Source of the DNA: CAZVEV01 sp964625865
GTDB taxonomy: Bacteria > Planctomycetota > Phycisphaerae > SM23-33
Assembly: GCA_964625865.1 (NCBI GenBank)
Contig: CAZVEV010000080.1
Coordinates: forward strand, 1-20,911
Direction: 5' to 3'
Length of the DNA: 20,911 nt
In this document: positions 18,426 through 20,911 of the stretch, piece by piece
Layout: each line of letters starts with the position of its first letter
Position numbering within the stretch: the first letter of the stretch is position 1
Translations under genes and position numbers: made by a program
Notes under the pieces: model-generated
Told to the model about the DNA's origin: nothing
Databases searched by the model: none
Seen by the model: the letters and a program-made list of their open reading frames with translations, nothing else

Positions 18426-20318
18426 ATGACCATGCAGAGACCGTGCTTTGGCGTCCTGGCGGCCGTGCTGGCTGTGGGCGTGGTCCTTTCGGCGGTCGGC
18501 GGGGCGGTCGGCGCGGAGCGAGAGGACTACGACAGGCGGGCCGGAAAACTTTTCCACAAGACGTACTTCTTCCACCGCTGGCGCCAGGAGGACCATACCG
18601 TCGACGGCTGGGACTGGTCGCTGCCGAAGTGGGTCGTCGCGGCGCGGTACAGCGGGGTGGCCGTCAACGAGAAGATGGTGGGCCCGCAGTTCCCGGCGCG
18701 GATTCAGCGCACGGTCCGCCCGTCGTGGCGCCAGGTGGAACCGACGGAGGGCACGTACGACTTTTCGACGCTCCGCGAGCAGATCGTCAGGGCGTCGGAG
18801 GCCGGAAAGTACGCGGTGAAGATGGGGCTGACCGCGTCGGTCTGGGAGACGCGCTACTTTCGCAGCCTGACCGACAAGACGATCCGCCGCACCACGCCGG
18901 GCACGGCGCCGGCGTGGATGCTCGACCACGGCGTGCCGAAGATCGTCGAGGAGCCCAACCGGTCGATCCCGTTCCAGGTCGTCAACCTGGACATCTACCA
19001 CGAGGCCTACCACAGGCGCTACCTCAAGATGGTCCGTGCGCTGGGCAGGAGCGGGATTCCGCGGATGAAGGAACTCGACCTGTGCTACCTGCACCTGGTC
19101 AGTCGCTCGCGCGGCGAGGAGGGCAGCGGGCCGAAGGCGGGCGACCCCAGGCGGGCGCTCTACGAGCAGCGGCTGGCGGCGTGGGCCGAGGCGTTCAAGG
19201 GCGTGACGCATAAGCTGTGCAACGTCTCGCACAAGCCGGAAGACATAGCCCTGGCGGTGAAACTCGGCATGGGGCAGCGCAACGGGTTCGTGGAGCACTA
19301 CATGATGCACGTGCCCAACGCGGGGCTGGGACAATTGCTCGACAAGGACGGCTATATGCTCGTCGACGAGACGCACCCGCTGATCGCCGAGAACCGCGCC
19401 TCGGGCGATGAGAACGAGGAGTACACGGTGCATCACGAGACGCGGTTCGGCGGCATCGAGCACTGGCCGCACCGCTATCGCGAGTCGATGCTCCGCGTGC
19501 TGCAGATGCGGCGGAACTTCATCTGGGCCGAGTGGGGCCGGTGGCTGATCGACCCGCCACTGCTGCACTACGTGGCGCTGGAACTGGGCAAGAGCGCCGC
19601 CGACGCCCCCGACGCCTGGTGCCGCCTGCGGGAGAGCTACGTGCCCGATCGCCCGAACCGCAACTGGCGGACCGCCATCCCCGCCAGGAACTTCGAGCGG
19701 TGGTGCTACCAGCGCGATGCCGACGGCGCCCGCGCCGAGCCGACGGAGAAACTCGACGTGCCCAAACAGATGTTCGAGTACCACAAGAAGCACCTGTACG
19801 ACTACACCGCCCGAAAGACCCACGCCGCCGCCGGCCAGAAGGAGATGCGGTTTGGGCTCGCAGAGACCTTCCTGGCCGGAGGCCCGCACGCGGTGGCGGT
19901 CAAGGTCACCTACGTTGACACGGGCCGGGGCCGGTGGGAACTGGCGTACCACGCCGGGGCCGGCAAGATCGGCGCCCGCGCCGTGACCTGCGCCGAGACC
20001 GGCAAGACGCGCACGGCGACGTTCATCCTGAAAGACGCCCACTTCCCCGGGCGCGGCTACAAAGGCAAGGACCTGTGGATCCGTGCCCGGAGCGTCGACG
20101 CGGTGGTCCGCCTCGTGCGGGTGGTCAAACTGACCAGGCCCAAGCCGCCGCCTCCGCCCCGCCAGACACCGCCGCCCACGAAAGTGCCTCAACTGCCGAA
20201 CGCCAGCGGAACTCTTCCGGGACCGTCCCGTTGCACTAACGATGTGAATTCGCCGCCATACGCTGGTTCCTTCTCCTTGCCTTACTCTCGGACCCCTGAG
20301 ACGTTGCAGAAGTGGTGA
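18426..20318 (+). CDS. Secreted TIM-barrel glycosidase-like protein
   Basis: The 630-residue protein has a signal peptide (hydrophobic 8-28, GAVGA-ER). Residues about 60-420 have the look of a clan GH-A-type barrel: RPSWRQVEPTEGTYDFSTL, the usual first-strand phrase of GH42-like and GH5-like enzymes, then GKYAVKMGLTASVWE, VNLDIYHEAYHRRYLKMVRALG, GIPRMKELDLCYLHL, and FIWAEWGRW. Glutamates in MKELD and WAEWG are candidate catalytic residues, but I cannot confirm them or name the family. Residues about 460-570 form a beta-rich domain (FGLAETFLAGGPHAVAVKVTYVDTGRGRWELAY, ATFILKDAHFPG, LWIRARSVDAVVRLV). A proline-rich linker (RPKPPPPPRQTPPPTK, 571-586) is followed by a 44-residue tail with no recognisable fold. 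GGAGAG (18414-18419) lies 6 nt before the ATG. Confidence 0.7.
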   Translation: MTMQRPCFGVLAAVLAVGVVLSAVGGAVGAEREDYDRRAGKLFHKTYFFHRWRQEDHTVDGWDWSLPKWVVAARYSGVAVNEKMVGPQFPARIQRTVRPSWRQVEPTEGTYDFSTLREQIVRASEAGKYAVKMGLTASVWETRYFRSLTDKTIRRTTPGTAPAWMLDHGVPKIVEEPNRSIPFQVVNLDIYHEAYHRRYLKMVRALGRSGIPRMKELDLCYLHLVSRSRGEEGSGPKAGDPRRALYEQRLAAWAEAFKGVTHKLCNVSHKPEDIALAVKLGMGQRNGFVEHYMMHVPNAGLGQLLDKDGYMLVDETHPLIAENRASGDENEEYTVHHETRFGGIEHWPHRYRESMLRVLQMRRNFIWAEWGRWLIDPPLLHYVALELGKSAADAPDAWCRLRESYVPDRPNRNWRTAIPARNFERWCYQRDADGARAEPTEKLDVPKQMFEYHKKHLYDYTARKTHAAAGQKEMRFGLAETFLAGGPHAVAVKVTYVDTGRGRWELAYHAGAGKIGARAVTCAETGKTRTATFILKDAHFPGRGYKGKDLWIRARSVDAVVRLVRVVKLTRPKPPPPPRQTPPPTKVPQLPNASGTLPGPSRCTNDVNSPPYAGSFSLPYSRTPETLQKW

Positions 20319-20356
20319 GAACTCGTGGCGGCAGGGGGCAGGGGGAAGGGTCAGAG

Positions 20357-20581
20357 ATGAAGTTCATCGGACGAACCGAGATTGTACTGCTAGCGCTGCT
20401 CTCGCTGTTGCTGGTGGCGGCGGGGTGCTCGGATGATGAGAACGGCGAGAATGGGGCCACCGGCAACCGGAACCCCCGTAAGCAGGGAACTTCCGCGATG
20501 GATCGTGTACGCCCGTTCCATATCCGTCGGATGTCATACATTTTGACAGGATCATGGCGTCCGGGACGTCATGAGCTATGA
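20357..20581 (+). CDS. Possible small lipoprotein
   Basis: The 74-residue reading begins MKFIGRTEIVLLALLSLLLVAAGC, a well-formed lipoprotein signal with lipobox VAAGC, so the cysteine at residue 24 would be lipidated. The next residues (SDDENGENGATGNRNP) are an acidic, flexible linker as in genuine lipoproteins, but the remainder is arginine-rich and reads through a DNA palindrome, which suggests the original gene was truncated. An AAGGG lies about 8 nt before the ATG. No family is recognised. Confidence 0.45.
   Translation: MKFIGRTEIVLLALLSLLLVAAGCSDDENGENGATGNRNPRKQGTSAMDRVRPFHIRRMSYILTGSWRPGRHEL
20552..20574. promoter_or_regulatory. Palindrome between TTGACA and TATGAT upstream of the last gene
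   Basis: TCATGGCGTCC and GGACGTCATGA flank a central G, pairing at 10 of 11 positions. TTGACA (20543-20548) lies just before and TATGAT (20577-20582) just after, but 28 nt apart, too far for an ordinary promoter. It could be an operator for the gene at 20648 or a repeat. Confidence 0.4.
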
Positions 20582-20647
20582 TGCGGTACGGACGGATGGT
20601 TTGCAGGAACAACCCCCGCCGGCAAGCGGGAACCATGAGGTGTACAT

Positions 20648-20911
20648 ATGATGCGGTGCAGAGTTGACGCGTTACATATGGGGCTGGTTGCTTTGGTGGT
20701 AGTCGGATCGCTGGCCGGGGCGGCGGCGGGGGCCAAGACGGCGGGCGGCTACGTGACGGTCGTCTCCAAGGCCACTGCTGCCAAGGCCGACTGGCGCAAG
20801 GTCGTCGACGCGCTGACGGCCAAGCACGGGGCCGAACTCTGTCAGTATGACGCGTCGGGAGATATTGTCAGAAGTTGTGGATGGCGGACGGAAAAAACGC
20901 GGCGTATCCTT
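20648..20911 (+). CDS. Exported protein of unknown function, 5' part only
   Basis: The frame is open from an ATG at 20648 to the right edge (88 codons). GAGGTG (20637-20642) lies 5 nt upstream. The start MMRCRVDALHMGLVALVVVGSLAGAAAGAK is a signal peptide, followed by GGYVTVVSKATAAKADWRK and VVDALTAKHGAELCQYDAS, a segment I associate with the N-terminus of large secreted planctomycete proteins of unknown function. After YDAS, at about 20858, the translation turns cysteine- and arginine-rich (GDIVRSCGWRTEKTRRIL) exactly where the 34-nt terminal repeat begins. A one-base shift would instead read EILSEVVDGGRKKRGVS. The end may therefore be frameshifted, interrupted, or a misassembled edge. Confidence 0.6.
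   Translation, partial: MMRCRVDALHMGLVALVVVGSLAGAAAGAKTAGGYVTVVSKATAAKADWRKVVDALTAKHGAELCQYDASGDIVRSCGWRTEKTRRIL
20858..20891. repeat. Right copy of 34-nt window-terminal inverted repeat
   Basis: It matches the reverse complement of 20-53 at 32 of 34 positions and ends 20 nt from the right edge; the left copy starts 20 nt from the left edge. It coincides with the point where the last gene loses its expected reading. Confidence 0.75.

Noticed and set aside
18327..20192. 621-codon minus-strand frame opposite the 18426 gene
   Set aside because: It runs through the N gap and lacks any domain; the plus-strand gene has a signal peptide, a ribosome-binding site and barrel motifs.
1..20911. tRNA, rRNA or known riboswitch genes
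   Set aside because: I looked for tRNA arm patterns, rRNA-like conserved blocks and common riboswitch cores in the intergenic regions and saw none that could be supported by eye.

Overview
The window looks like part of a GC-rich member of the Planctomycetota, probably Phycisphaerae-like, and most likely from an assembled environmental genome. The evidence is three short-tailed PEP-CTERM proteins, a Tat-type FGly sulfatase, a HzsA-like protein with two CxxCH motifs, many secreted glycoside-hydrolase-type proteins, and a run of 10 N (18388-18397) marking a scaffold gap. The taxonomy is inferred from gene content only.

Layout. Position 55 leftward: start of a gene leaving the window (minus strand). 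301-1845: secreted DUF5010-like glycosidase. 2221-3555: cytosolic C1B peptidase (bleomycin hydrolase/PepC), the only clearly cytoplasmic enzyme here. 3874-5205, 5625-6497 and 11353-12702: three exported PEP-CTERM proteins (one DNRLRE-like, two LamG). 6670-8109 (minus): sulfatase. 8352-11066: HzsA-like protein. 12941-14536 (minus): GH31. 14832-16379 and 16408-17367: GH5 and an alpha/beta-hydrolase esterase, an operon divergent from GH31. 17368-18425: a gene-poor stretch with a truncated sialate O-acetylesterase, a second gene fragment, several large inverted repeats and the gap. 18426-20318: TIM-barrel glycosidase-like protein. 20357-20581: possible small lipoprotein. 20648 to the right edge: start of another exported protein.

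How it may work together. Nearly every product carries an export signal, and the activities (GH31, GH5, DUF5010, GH-like, sulfatase, carbohydrate esterase, LamG surface proteins) fit extracytoplasmic breakdown of a sulfated, acylated polysaccharide. No SusC/SusD pair or transporter is visible. The substrate is not determined by the sequence.

Most notable structure beyond the genes: (1) a recurrent promoter form, TTGC[A/G] about 17 nt before a TA-rich -10, with a TTTTCT tract added in front of PEP-CTERM genes; (2) a 151-nt cassette (PEP-CTERM tag plus terminator) present twice at about 91% identity; (3) an orphan PEP-CTERM tail just after the peptidase gene; (4) a 34-nt inverted repeat (32/34) at the two extremities of the window; (5) a 33-nt in-frame tandem repeat inserted in the HzsA-like gene; (6) a GH5 enzyme with a large domain inserted between its two catalytic glutamates.
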